Assembly: GCA_023418055.1 (NCBI GenBank)
Contig: JAEZDP010000420.1
Coordinates: 1 to 23,586 of the forward strand
DNA length: 23,586 bases
Direction of reading: 5' to 3'
Origin: Acidobacteriota bacterium
GTDB lineage: Bacteria; Acidobacteriota; Vicinamibacteria; Vicinamibacterales; Vicinamibacteraceae
Of the stretch, positions 14,141 to 21,968 are shown piece after piece. The notes beneath the pieces were generated by a model that searched no databases, had not been told where the DNA came from, and saw only the letters and a list, made by a program, of their open reading frames with translations. The translations under genes and the position numbers were made by a program. Positions within the stretch are counted from its first letter, which is position 1; every line of letters starts with the position of its first letter.

Positions 14141-14956
14141 ATGCGACTGACGTCCACCTCGGTACAGCGGCTGCTCAATGCCAGTGAACGTGCGCTGGTC
14201 GACAGCGTGTCGGCTTCGGCCATTGCCGACCTGACGCCCGCCCGCTTGCGCAGCAAGATCGAGCGGACGCGCCGGTTGAAGGACAAGTACGCCACGCAGG
14301 CCCGCGCGCGAGGACGCGCGGCGCGCGGCAAGGCGACGTCGTCACGCGCCGCCACACGCACGGACCGCGAGACGATGGCGGCAAAGGTCGAGGTGTTCGA
14401 CGCGGTCTTGGACCGGCTCACCAGGCAGCTCGAGAAGGCCGAGCGGCGGACCGCGCGCGCCACGACGAAGACCGCGAAGACCGCGAAGACGGTAAAGAGC
14501 GCGAAGAAGACCGCGAAGAAGACGGCAAAGAAGACGGCAAAGAGGACGGCAAAGACGACGGCAAAGAAGACGGCGCCGACGTCAGCGGCCGCGAAGCGAA
14601 CCGTCACGAAGGCCACGAAGAAGACGACCAGGAAGGCGACGAAGAAGACGGCGCCACGCGCCGCGGCCTCGGACGACAAGCCGCCCATCACCAAGGGTGA
14701 GGCGCGCGAGCTGGTCGCGCGCGTGAAGCAGCGTGTGGCCGAGATGACGGGCGACCCTGCCGCCATCGTCGCGCAGGCCGACGAGTCGGGGCCCGTCCCT
14801 GCCGCGACCGAGGCCGCCAACACGTCGGTCGAAGCGCGCAGTCACGACGCCCGGGCCGCCACGGTGGAGCAGCACTTCGCCGCCACGCACCAGGCGAGGG
14901 CGCAGGGACACGCCGGGGCTCGGACCCAGCGTGTCCAGGGCAAGCGCGACAGCTGA
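14141..14956 (+). CDS. Lys/Ala-rich histone H1-like protein
   Basis: A 271-residue very basic protein with three parts. Residues 1-105 are helical and charged, with LTPARLRSKIERTRRLKDKY (31-50) and a second helix VFDAVLDRLTRQLEKAE (85-101). Residues about 108-172 are low-complexity K/A/T repeats built from AKKT-type units (KKTAKKTAKKTAKRTAK), resembling histone H1 tails and bacterial AlgP/HctB-like proteins. Residues 180-271 are acidic-basic mixed and probably disordered. The N-terminal module recalls a family of small proteins with a conserved R-x-K-I-x-x-x-R-x-x-x-D-K block, but I cannot name it. Nucleic-acid binding or nucleoid compaction is inferred from composition. The ATG at 14141 is chosen because GGAGGAG precedes it; upstream in-frame sequence crosses the repeat region. 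Confidence 0.8.
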   Translation: MRLTSTSVQRLLNASERALVDSVSASAIADLTPARLRSKIERTRRLKDKYATQARARGRAARGKATSSRAATRTDRETMAAKVEVFDAVLDRLTRQLEKAERRTARATTKTAKTAKTVKSAKKTAKKTAKKTAKRTAKTTAKKTAPTSAAAKRTVTKATKKTTRKATKKTAPRAAASDDKPPITKGEARELVARVKQRVAEMTGDPAAIVAQADESGPVPAATEAANTSVEARSHDARAATVEQHFAATHQARAQGHAGARTQRVQGKRDS

Positions 14957-14969
14957 CGTAGAGGGTCAG
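14953..14969. terminator. Weak hairpin between convergent genes
   Basis: CTGAC (14953-14957) pairs with GTCAG (14965-14969) around a 7-nt loop, spanning the stop codons of the histone-like and ene-reductase genes. The stem is only five bases with no T-tract, so this is weak. Confidence 0.25.
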
Positions 14970-16102
14970 GCGGAGGCGGTCAACGCCGCGAGGTCGAGCC
15001 TGGGCTGGCCGTCGCGGAAGGGATAGTCGAGGTATCCCCGGTCGTCTCCGCCGTAGAACGTCGTCCGGTCGGGCGAGTTGAGCGGTGCGCCCTCGGTCAG
15101 CCGCTCGACGAAGTCGGGTGTCGCCAGCACGGGCGCCCCGAAGGCGACCATGTCGGCCACGCCGCCTGCCACGACCTGTTCAGCCGTGTCCCCGGTGAAC
15201 CCGGCGTTGGTGATGATCGTGCCACTGAACGCGCGGCGCGCCAGCGCCGTCAGGGGCCGAGTGACCTTGCTGCCGACCTGCTCGGGATCGATGACGTGCA
15301 GGTACGCGATGCCGTAGGGATCGAGCAACTCCGCGATGTAGGTCGTCAGCGCGTCAGGCTCGCTCTCGGACATGCTGTTGAAGGGTGAGGTCGGCGAGAT
15401 GCGTACGCCAACGCGGTGCGCACCGATCTCGCCGCCCACCGCTTCCACCAACTCACGCAGCAGCCGCGTGCGGTTTTCGCGCGACCCGCCATACGCATCG
15501 GTGCGGCGGTTGGACCCGTCGCGCAGGAACTGGTCCACGAGATAGCCGTTGGCCGCGTGCAGTTCGACCCCATCGAACCCCGCCTCCCGCGCGCGTCGTG
15601 CCGCATTCGCGAAGTCGCCGACGATGCCCTGGATCTCGTGGAGCTCGAGGGCCCGTGGTTTCGGAAACGGCTTCGGGCCGTCATAGGTCATCAGCTCGCC
15701 TTCGGCCGCGATCGCCGACGGCGCGACGGGTGTCGACCCGTCAGGCTGCATCGAGGGATGCGAGATCCGTCCGGTGTGCCACAACTGCACGAAGATGTGC
15801 CCCCCTCGCGCGTGGACGGCATCGGTGACGCGGCGCCACGCAGCGACCTGTCCCTCGGTGTGCAGGCCGGGCGTGAGCGGATAGCCCACCGCGTTCGGCG
15901 AGACCTGTGTGGCTTCCGTGATGATGAGGCCGGCAGAGGCACGCTGTGCGTAATACGTGGCGGTGGAGTCGGTCGGCTCGAGGGTCGTCTTCGTGGCGCG
16001 GTTGCGGGTCATGGGCGCCATCACCACGCGATTGCGGACGACGAGATGGCCGAGCACGGTGGACGACAGCAGGTGTGGATAGGCCGAGGATCGGGTGGTC
16101 AT
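14966..16102 (-). CDS. Old yellow enzyme-family ene-reductase (NemA-like)
   Basis: A 378-residue FMN-dependent alkene reductase. Seen motifs: MAPMTRNRA (28-36) at the FMN site, QLWHTGR (106-112), the substrate-binding HAAN (182-185; His182 and Asn185) followed by Tyr187, and the OYE signature DGSNRRTDAYGGSRENR (195-211). It is full-length for the family. These enzymes reduce activated C=C bonds in enals, enones, maleimides or nitro compounds using NAD(P)H, usually as protection from electrophiles. The ATG at 16102 has AAAGG upstream. It lies 89 bases downstream of marR on the same strand, so MarR is the likely regulator. N-ethylmaleimide reductase is the closest named role; the true substrate is unknown. 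Confidence 0.93.
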   Translation of the reverse strand: MTTRSSAYPHLLSSTVLGHLVVRNRVVMAPMTRNRATKTTLEPTDSTATYYAQRASAGLIITEATQVSPNAVGYPLTPGLHTEGQVAAWRRVTDAVHARGGHIFVQLWHTGRISHPSMQPDGSTPVAPSAIAAEGELMTYDGPKPFPKPRALELHEIQGIVGDFANAARRAREAGFDGVELHAANGYLVDQFLRDGSNRRTDAYGGSRENRTRLLRELVEAVGGEIGAHRVGVRISPTSPFNSMSESEPDALTTYIAELLDPYGIAYLHVIDPEQVGSKVTRPLTALARRAFSGTIITNAGFTGDTAEQVVAGGVADMVAFGAPVLATPDFVERLTEGAPLNSPDRTTFYGGDDRGYLDYPFRDGQPRLDLAALTASA

Positions 16103-16178
16103 GGCGTGCCTTTCTGATGAGCGATGTTCGTTTCAGGATGGTCCAGCGGTAGACGATGCATGTATGAACTAAAGGGTC

Positions 16179-16194
16179 AAAAAAAAGGCCTTCA
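16179..16194 (-). terminator. T8 tract directly after the marR stop codon
   Basis: On the minus strand the marR stop is followed by AGGCC and then eight Ts (A-run at 16179-16186 on plus). AAGGCCTT is a short palindrome before the tract, and CAGG/CCTG can pair further upstream, but neither stem is strong. It might attenuate read-through from marR into the ene-reductase gene. Confidence 0.25.
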
Positions 16195-16620
16195 GGAGTT
16201 TCCCTGATTGGCCAGGTCGAGCAGGTGGGTTCGCACCTCGTGCGGCAGACCCGATGTAAGCCGCGCTTCTTCGGCGGAGAGCAGATCGACCGCCTGTTGA
16301 TACGCCAGGATGCCGGCAGCGGTGGGCTCGGCCAGCACCGCGCGACGATCCTGGGGATCGGCCACACGACGAATCAGGCCGTCGGCCTCGAGCCTGTCGG
16401 CCAGTTGGGTGATGTTCGAGCGGACGCAGCGGTTCCGTTCGGCGAGCACCGACAGGGCCAGCGGCGCACCGGCGTCCACGAGGTGTCGCAGCACCCCCAC
16501 CTTCGCCATGGACAGCCGCAATGGCGCCAGCACGGACTCCAGACGGGCGTCGATGACCCGCGCCGCGTGCAGCACCGCCGATGTCACCGGCGATGGATCG
16601 GAGGTGCGGTGAACGTTCAT
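16192..16620 (-). CDS. MarR-family transcriptional regulator
   Basis: A 142-residue winged-helix regulator. The recognition region LSVLAERNRCVRSNITQLADRLEADGLI (about 56-83) and the wing with DPQDRRAVLAEPTAAG (88-103) are characteristic; D-x-x-D-R-R is the family signature. Cys65 lies just before the recognition helix and might sense oxidants or electrophiles, which would fit the downstream ene-reductase. Start ATG 16620 has no convincing Shine-Dalgarno but sits six bases after a -10 box, suggesting a leaderless message. MarR proteins usually repress their own operon and release DNA on ligand binding or thiol modification. ATGAA/TTCAT arms flank the -10 region and could be operator half-sites. 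Confidence 0.9.
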   Translation of the reverse strand: MNVHRTSDPSPVTSAVLHAARVIDARLESVLAPLRLSMAKVGVLRHLVDAGAPLALSVLAERNRCVRSNITQLADRLEADGLIRRVADPQDRRAVLAEPTAAGILAYQQAVDLLSAEEARLTSGLPHEVRTHLLDLANQGNS

Positions 16621-16626
16621 CTATGA

Positions 16627-16655
16627 ATGATACACCTGTGTTCATGCCCACGCAA
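16627..16655 (-). promoter_or_regulatory. marR promoter (TTGCGT-17-TATCAT)
   Basis: Reading leftward: -35 TTGCGT (16650-16655), exactly 17 bases of spacer, then -10 TATCAT (16627-16632). The marR ATG follows after six bases, so transcription would begin at or next to the start codon. ATGAA and TTCAT arms (16623-16645 on plus) surround the -10 box and are candidate MarR half-sites. A related TATGAAC occurs at 16163-16169 before the ene-reductase gene. Confidence 0.6.
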
Positions 16656-16692
16656 GTGCCAGCCGCGGCGGGATTGCGCACCCGCGTCCAAC

Positions 16693-16729
16693 GTCAACGG
16701 ACGGCCCGCCCCTGCGAGCCACCGTTGAC
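16693..16729. terminator. 8-bp inverted repeat downstream of the PEP-CTERM gene
   Basis: GTCAACGG (16693-16700) and CCGTTGAC (16722-16729) are perfect inverted arms with a 21-nt GC-rich loop, just past the PEP-CTERM stop codon. A stem-loop transcription end is plausible, but no T-tract follows. Confidence 0.4.
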
Positions 16730-16736
16730 TGAGCGG

Positions 16737-17684
16737 TCAGCCCCTGCGGCGCAGCCGGCCCGCGGCGCACGCGGTCAGCCCGCAGCCAAGCAGGACGACG
16801 GTGAAGGGCTCGGGCACCGACGCGTCGGCATCGGTGATGTTGCCGAAGGCACCCGACACCGAGGTGGTCCGTGCCCCAGCCGGTCCGCTGTAGCCGAAGG
16901 TCACCGTGTGGCTCAGGTCGACGTCGAGCGTGCCCGGTTCGTAGAGGTAGGCGCTGCCCACCATGAGCAGCACCCAGTCGAAATCGCCGCCGGGCGTGAT
17001 GGCCTGATCGATGCGCACGCCTGCCGACGGGTCGCCCAGGTAGGCCGTCGGAAACAGCTCGATCTGGTTGACCCCGTCTGGCGAATAGAACGCCCGCTGG
17101 TTCGGGTTGCCCACGTAGTACAGGTAGTGATCGAGCTTGCCCTCGTCGCCGAAGTAGTTCATCTCCGGCCGGACGCTGCCTGGTGAATAGAGGATGAGCG
17201 CGACGTACGCACTGACGTTTGCAAGGTGCGCAGGCGCGAAGATGTTACCGTCGATGTCGAGACGGAACGACGCCTCCTGCCCCTCCCACACGAAGGGTGC
17301 GTTGTTGTCGTCGAACGTCCGGAACCCGTCGCCGATCGCGGAATTGAACGCCGCAAACAGGGTGGACTCGGCATCGGCGTAGCTCACCGCCGCGCGGCCA
17401 CCAAGCTGACCCGACGCGATGTCTGCCGAGGAACTCGCCGCGACCGAGCCCCACGCCCCGTCCGACGACTGGCTCGCCGTGGCATGAGCGGGCGGTGTCT
17501 GTCCGACCTGCGGGTGGCTGGCCTTCACCACGTGCTGGCCGGCGGCAGCGGGCGAGATGGTTCCCGTGAAGGCGGACGTGAACGGGATCGTGTCGGCCAG
17601 GGCCGGCGTCGCGACGACGGCGGTGGCCAACAGGGTCGCCAGGACGACTTTCGGCGTGTGTGTGACTGACGGCAGCGACTGCAT
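16737..17684 (-). CDS. PEP-CTERM sorting domain-containing exported protein
   Basis: A 315-residue exported protein. The start is the ATG at 17684, chosen because GGAGG lies 8 nt upstream; the ATG at 17699 has no ribosome-binding site. A signal peptide (about 1-30, ending TPALA before DTIP) leads to a Ser/Ala-rich region and a beta-rich domain of unknown function. The C-terminus is a textbook PEP-CTERM signal: VPEP at 290-293, a hydrophobic segment (FTVVLLGCGLTACAAG) and a basic tail RLRRRG. Such proteins are recognised by exosortase, processed at the PEP motif and delivered to the surface or an exopolysaccharide matrix. No exosortase gene is in the window. It diverges from the TonB receptor gene; the roughly 250 bases between them show no clear promoter. 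Confidence 0.88.
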   Translation of the reverse strand: MQSLPSVTHTPKVVLATLLATAVVATPALADTIPFTSAFTGTISPAAAGQHVVKASHPQVGQTPPAHATASQSSDGAWGSVAASSSADIASGQLGGRAAVSYADAESTLFAAFNSAIGDGFRTFDDNNAPFVWEGQEASFRLDIDGNIFAPAHLANVSAYVALILYSPGSVRPEMNYFGDEGKLDHYLYYVGNPNQRAFYSPDGVNQIELFPTAYLGDPSAGVRIDQAITPGGDFDWVLLMVGSAYLYEPGTLDVDLSHTVTFGYSGPAGARTTSVSGAFGNITDADASVPEPFTVVLLGCGLTACAAGRLRRRG

Positions 17685-17700
17685 GACTTCGTCCTCCATG

Positions 17701-17716
17701 GCCACCCGTGGGTGGC
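17701..17716. promoter_or_regulatory. 16-bp inverted repeat in the PEP-CTERM 5' leader
   Basis: GCCACCC-GT-GGGTGGC is a perfect 7-bp inverted repeat with a 2-nt centre, ending 16 bases before the PEP-CTERM start codon and next to its GGAGG. It could be an operator or an RNA hairpin that affects translation; nothing assigns a regulator. Confidence 0.4.
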
Positions 17717-17948
17717 GTGCGTTTGCGGGGCCCATCGCGCATCGCGCGACACGGATGAGCCATCCCTCCCTTGGTAGAGCGGGGAACGGCGCCGGAAGGG
17801 GCCACGCGGCACGCCGTTCGGGCAAATCTGCGAGAGTGGAGGAGCGGCGCCGGGGACCTGGGACGCTGCGCTGGCGTCTTATGAGGGTTGGCACGGCGCC
17901 GACATCCCGCGCCGCGGCGCGCACGCCTCACCTCTTGTCACGCTCCCC

Positions 17949-20318
17949 ATGCTGACCCGTCGTCTCGTCACCCTCTTTGGCGTGGTCGTCATCACGCTTG
18001 CCGGCTCGGCTCTAGCCCAGGACACCACGGGGGTTGGAGCCATCGTCGGGACGGTCACGGACGCGGGCGCCCAGCCGGTGCCGGACGCCGCCGTCTGCGT
18101 GCAGGGGACCGCGCAGTGTGCGGTGACGACGGCCGCGGGCACCTTTCGCCTTGCCGACGTGCGCGCGGGGCGCTACCGCCTCGAGATCGTCGCCGGCGCC
18201 CAGGCGCCGATCGTGACCGACGAGGTCGACGTCCGCGCGGGGCTCTCGAGTGAGATCGAGGTCGCGCTACCCGAGGTCGCCGGTCTGCAGCAGACGGTGA
18301 CCGTGACGGCCTCCGCATTCGTGCCCGCCGAGGAGATCAAGAGCTCGGCGTTCCTCGTCCAGCCTGTCGAGATTCTCACCAGTGCGGGCGCCCTGCAGGA
18401 TGTCTCGCGGTACGTCCAGTCCCTGCCGGGTGTGGCCATCGGCACCAACGACTTCCGCAACGACATCATCGTGCGGGGCGGCAGCCCGCTCGAGAACCTC
18501 TTCGTCGTCGACAACGTGGAGATTCCCAACATCAACACGTTTGCCAACTTCGCCTCTGCGGGCGGAACGGTCAGCATTCTGGACACGGCGCTCATCCAGG
18601 ACGTGACCTTCCTCACGGGTGGCTATCCCGCCCCCTACACCAACCGCGTGTCGAGCGTGCTGCAGATTGCGCAGCGTGAAGGCAGCCGCGAGTCACTCAG
18701 GGGCCGAGCCACGGTCGGCTTTGCGGGCGCGGGCGGCATCGCCGAGGGGCCGCTCGGCCGCAGCGGCAAGGGGTCATGGATCGCCTCGGTCCGTCGCAGC
18801 TTTCTCGACCTGGTGACCGATGACATCGGCATCGGCGGTGTGCCCGTGCTCTACACGGTCAACGCCAAGGGCGTGTACGACCTGTCGCCGGACGACCGCG
18901 TCTGGGTCGTCAACTTCTCCGGCATCGACCGCATCAGGCTGGGCCTCGCGGAGGACAGCGATCTCGAGAACGAGTTGTCGAACTTCGACATCCGGTATCG
19001 CGGACGCCGCGCGGCGACCGGCGTCAACTGGCAGCGCGTGTTCGGACGACGGGGGGTGGGCCTGCTCGGGGTGACGCACTCCTACGCGTCGGTGGGGTCG
19101 ACGGTGAAGGACCTCGTGCGCGACGGCGTACCTGGCGAGGGGCTGTCGCTCGACGACGTGATCGCAGGCGCGCCGACCGTCTTTGCCGAGGACTCCACCG
19201 AACACGAGACGACGGTGAAGTACGACCTCACGCTGAACCTGCCGAACGCGGGGAAGCTGCAGGCAGGCGGCAGCGTCAAGCGGTTCGGCATCAGCTACGA
19301 CACGGCGGCGCCGTTTGGCAGCGACAGCCCGTTCTCCGCGACGCCCGGGCGGGACGCCTTCGACATCTCGCTGGGGTTTCCGGCCTGGCAATACGCCGGC
19401 TACGTGCAGGCGACGCAGCAGCTCGGCACGCGCGTGAACGTCACCGTGGGCGGACGTGTGGACGACTACGCGTACCTGTCGGCCACGCGCGTCAGCCCGC
19501 GGGCCGCGGTGAGCGCACAACTGACACCGCGCTGGTCGTGGCGTGCCAGTTACGGGCGCTATCACCAGCAGCCGTTCTTCCTGTTCCTCGCGGCCTTTCC
19601 CGAGAACCGCACCCTCGTGCCCTTCAGCGCCGACCACTACGTCACCGGCGTGTCGTTTGCGGGCGGTCCGTCGTGGCGAGCCACCGCGGAGGTCTACGAC
19701 AAGCGCTATCGCGACTATCCGGTGGCGGCCGAGTATCCGGCCCTGTCGCTGGCCAACGTCGGCGACACCTTCAACGTGCGTGAGATCCTGTTCCCGCTGC
19801 GCAGTGCCGGCCGCGGCCGTGCGCGTGGCCTCGAGCTGTTTGCCGAGAAGAAAGCGGGCGACCGGTGGTTCGGGCAGGCCAACGTGGCCATCGCCCGCGC
19901 CGAACATGCCGGACTCGACGGCCTGTTCCGGCCGGGCTCGTTCGACTACCCGGTCGTGGTCAACGTCGTGGGCGGTTACCAGTGGCGGCCCGCGTGGCTC
20001 TTCACCACGCGCGTGGCCTATCTGTCAGGACGCCCGTACACCCCCTTCGACGAGTCGGTGTCGTCGGCCCAGCGACGCGGCGTCTTCGACCTCACGCAGG
20101 TGAATGCCAGTCGTGCCGATGCCTACGTGCGGCTCGACGTCCGCGCCGAACGCCGCACGACCATCGGCGGGCAACCCGTCACCTTCTTCCTGGGCGTGCA
20201 GAACGTGACCAACCGCCGCAACTTCGCCAACGTCAGCTGGAACCGTCGCACCAACAGCCCGGAGTTCAACGACCAGCAGGGGCTGTTCCCCATCGCGGGG
20301 CTGGACTGGGCGTTCTGA
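17949..20318 (+). CDS. TonB-dependent receptor with N-terminal carboxypeptidase-regulatory domain
   Basis: A 789-residue outer-membrane protein. Signal peptide 1-23 ends SALA before QDT. Residues about 30-110 are a carboxypeptidase-regulatory-like domain (IVGTVTDAGAQPVPDAAV...). QTVTVTASA (115-123) stands where a TonB box or linker would be. The plug domain covers about 130-240, with SLPGVAIGTNDFRNDIIVRGG (158-178) and LFVVDNVEIPN (184-194). The rest is a beta-barrel of alternating aromatic strands ending in a terminal Phe (AGLDWAF), as outer-membrane barrels usually do. The type imports large or scarce ligands using TonB energy; the substrate is unknown. No SusD-like partner is present. The ATG at 17949 lacks a clear Shine-Dalgarno. 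It faces the radical SAM gene convergently. Confidence 0.92.
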   Translation: MLTRRLVTLFGVVVITLAGSALAQDTTGVGAIVGTVTDAGAQPVPDAAVCVQGTAQCAVTTAAGTFRLADVRAGRYRLEIVAGAQAPIVTDEVDVRAGLSSEIEVALPEVAGLQQTVTVTASAFVPAEEIKSSAFLVQPVEILTSAGALQDVSRYVQSLPGVAIGTNDFRNDIIVRGGSPLENLFVVDNVEIPNINTFANFASAGGTVSILDTALIQDVTFLTGGYPAPYTNRVSSVLQIAQREGSRESLRGRATVGFAGAGGIAEGPLGRSGKGSWIASVRRSFLDLVTDDIGIGGVPVLYTVNAKGVYDLSPDDRVWVVNFSGIDRIRLGLAEDSDLENELSNFDIRYRGRRAATGVNWQRVFGRRGVGLLGVTHSYASVGSTVKDLVRDGVPGEGLSLDDVIAGAPTVFAEDSTEHETTVKYDLTLNLPNAGKLQAGGSVKRFGISYDTAAPFGSDSPFSATPGRDAFDISLGFPAWQYAGYVQATQQLGTRVNVTVGGRVDDYAYLSATRVSPRAAVSAQLTPRWSWRASYGRYHQQPFFLFLAAFPENRTLVPFSADHYVTGVSFAGGPSWRATAEVYDKRYRDYPVAAEYPALSLANVGDTFNVREILFPLRSAGRGRARGLELFAEKKAGDRWFGQANVAIARAEHAGLDGLFRPGSFDYPVVVNVVGGYQWRPAWLFTTRVAYLSGRPYTPFDESVSSAQRRGVFDLTQVNASRADAYVRLDVRAERRTTIGGQPVTFFLGVQNVTNRRNFANVSWNRRTNSPEFNDQQGLFPIAGLDWAF

Positions 20319-20420
20319 TGCCTCGCGTCTTACGCCCTACGCCTCACGCCTTACGCCTTACGCCTGACGTCCCCAAAGCGCACGGCGCTCGAGCGACAAG
20401 CATGAGGCATGAGGCATCAG
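20315..20420. repeat. 10-bp inverted repeat enclosing a heptamer tract between convergent genes
   Basis: CTGATGCCTC (20315-20324, overlapping the TonB receptor stop) and GAGGCATCAG (20411-20420) are perfect inverted arms 86 bases apart. Between them lie six degenerate heptamers of the CTTACGC family (20329-20370) and the GCATGAGGCATGAGGCAT run. The arms end four bases before the radical SAM stop. A large stem-loop that ends transcription from both sides is possible. Confidence 0.65.
20329..20370. repeat. Degenerate heptamer repeat, CTTACGC family, 6 units
   Basis: Six 7-bp units: CTTACGC, CCTACGC, CTCACGC, CTTACGC, CTTACGC, CTGACGT. This is the same family and orientation as 7177-7210, and inverted relative to 3400-3448. 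Confidence 0.87.
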
Positions 20421-20424
20421 AGAG

Positions 20425-21951
20425 TCATCCCTGCGCCTTCATCGAGGGCGCCACGAGTCCCGGCATCGGGGCCGCGACGAACAGGCGGCGGGCCGCCGAG
20501 GCGATGAGGCCGGCCCAGCGTGCCGACCGGTTGGCGCGCGCGCTGTCGGTGGCCAGGCCCGTGTTGGCGTACATCTGCCGGTACAACTTCGAGATGAGCA
20601 CGAAGGCCACGCGCGACTTCAACGTGCGGACGCACGCCGAGCGCTCCCAGATGAGCGGCAGGCTGTAGAACCGGTCCCAGGCCTTCTGCGTCCCCTCGCG
20701 GATCTCTGGGGTGGACATCGCCGGGTGCGGTGTGTACAGCTTCGGGCGCTTCGACGGTGGCAGCAGCCAGTAGCGCGTGAGCGGGACGCCGTCGATGGCG
20801 TCTCCCGTGAACTCCTTCTCCCATTTCTGGAAGTCGAGCGTGCCCGGGAACGGCGTGAGCATCACAAACTGCGCGAAGGTCACCCCCGCGGCCTGCGCCA
20901 GCGTGGTGGTGGCCTCGAAGGTGTCGGGCCGGTCTGTCGGCAGGCCGAAGATGAACGACCCCAGCACGTGGACGCCGTGGTCGCGGAACACTTGCAGGCG
21001 GCCGACCAGGTCGGTGCCGGCCGAGTTGAAGTCCTTGTAGACGGCCTTGAGCCCTTCGGGCGTCACCGACTCGACCCCGACGAGCGCGCCCTTGATGTTG
21101 GCGCGCCGCATCGCGTCGAGGAACTCGGGGTCTTCGGCCGCCTCCATGGTGATCTGCGTGAAGAACACCATGTCGGATGGCAGTTGCGCCAGCGCGTCCA
21201 TCAGCTCGAAGCGCTGGCGTCGAATCTCACGCAGTTCCTCGAGGCGCGTCGGGTCGAGCCGGCGCTCGGCCATCTTCATGTCCGAGAACGTCACGGGGTA
21301 GAAGTTGTCGTCGGCCAGCAGCACGAAGCGGAAGCCGGCCCGGCGAAGGGCCACGATCTCGTCCACCACGTCGGACACGCCGCGCTGCCGCGGCTGCTGT
21401 CCGTCGGTGCGCCACACGGAACAGAAGGAGCAGTGCTTCGGGCAGCCGCGCACGGTCTGCACCGATCCCCACATGTACCGGCCTTCGGGCAGGAGGTCCC
21501 ACCGCGCGGATCGGAACGACGTGCCCGGCACGCGCCCGCCATCGTAGAAGGGCAGTGGTGCGCCATCCGCGCAGGCCTGCAAGACCTGCGGCCACACGTG
21601 TTCGCCATCCCCCTTCACCACGCTGTGCGCGGCCCCGTGCTCCAGCGGCTCGTCGGGATAGAGTCCGGCGTGCGACCCGCCGTAGACCACCCAGGCGCCG
21701 CGCGCGCGCGCCACCTGTCCCACCTCGTAGCCGCGATAGGCATTGCCGGTATGGATCCCGATGCCGACGATGTCGCCGGGTGCGACGGTGTCGGGATCGA
21801 ATGGGTCGAGTGTCTCGTCGACGATGACGGGCGTGCCCCAGTGCTCAGGTGTGGCGGCGGCCAGCACGAACAGCCAGCGGGGCGTGATCACGGCGGTGCC
21901 GAACGACAGGGTGCTGGGATTGACGAGATGGACGCGCATGCGAGAGGGCAT
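20425..21951 (-). CDS. B12-binding-type radical SAM enzyme
   Basis: A 508-residue class-B-like radical SAM protein. Residues about 1-135 form a cobalamin-binding-like Rossmann domain (IVGIGIHTGN, VVYGGSHAGLYPDEPL, VVKGDGEHVWP), although the His ligand motif DxHxxG is not canonical. The radical SAM core starts near 160 with the 4Fe-4S motif RGCPKHCSFC (Cys170, Cys174, Cys177), followed by LLADDNFYP (211-219), GALVGVES (288-295) and FGLPTD (335-340). The C-terminal third (about 380-508) is unassigned. Related enzymes methylate or rearrange lipids, cofactors or natural products; the substrate is unknown. ATG 21951 has GGAG only 2 nt upstream; ATG 21939 is an alternative. The M56 gene ends 17 bases upstream on the same strand, so co-transcription is likely. 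Confidence 0.88.
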   Translation of the reverse strand: MPSRMRVHLVNPSTLSFGTAVITPRWLFVLAAATPEHWGTPVIVDETLDPFDPDTVAPGDIVGIGIHTGNAYRGYEVGQVARARGAWVVYGGSHAGLYPDEPLEHGAAHSVVKGDGEHVWPQVLQACADGAPLPFYDGGRVPGTSFRSARWDLLPEGRYMWGSVQTVRGCPKHCSFCSVWRTDGQQPRQRGVSDVVDEIVALRRAGFRFVLLADDNFYPVTFSDMKMAERRLDPTRLEELREIRRQRFELMDALAQLPSDMVFFTQITMEAAEDPEFLDAMRRANIKGALVGVESVTPEGLKAVYKDFNSAGTDLVGRLQVFRDHGVHVLGSFIFGLPTDRPDTFEATTTLAQAAGVTFAQFVMLTPFPGTLDFQKWEKEFTGDAIDGVPLTRYWLLPPSKRPKLYTPHPAMSTPEIREGTQKAWDRFYSLPLIWERSACVRTLKSRVAFVLISKLYRQMYANTGLATDSARANRSARWAGLIASAARRLFVAAPMPGLVAPSMKAQG

Positions 21952-21968
21952 TTCTCCGGAAGGGAAGG

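Noticed and set aside
17685..17760. Possible c-di-GMP (GEMM) riboswitch before the PEP-CTERM gene, suggested by a CGCAAA string and a CACGGGT-like string
   Set aside because: The spacing and the paired helices of the known aptamer are not present, and there is no CAGGGCAAACC-like half. Only the simple inverted repeat is supported.
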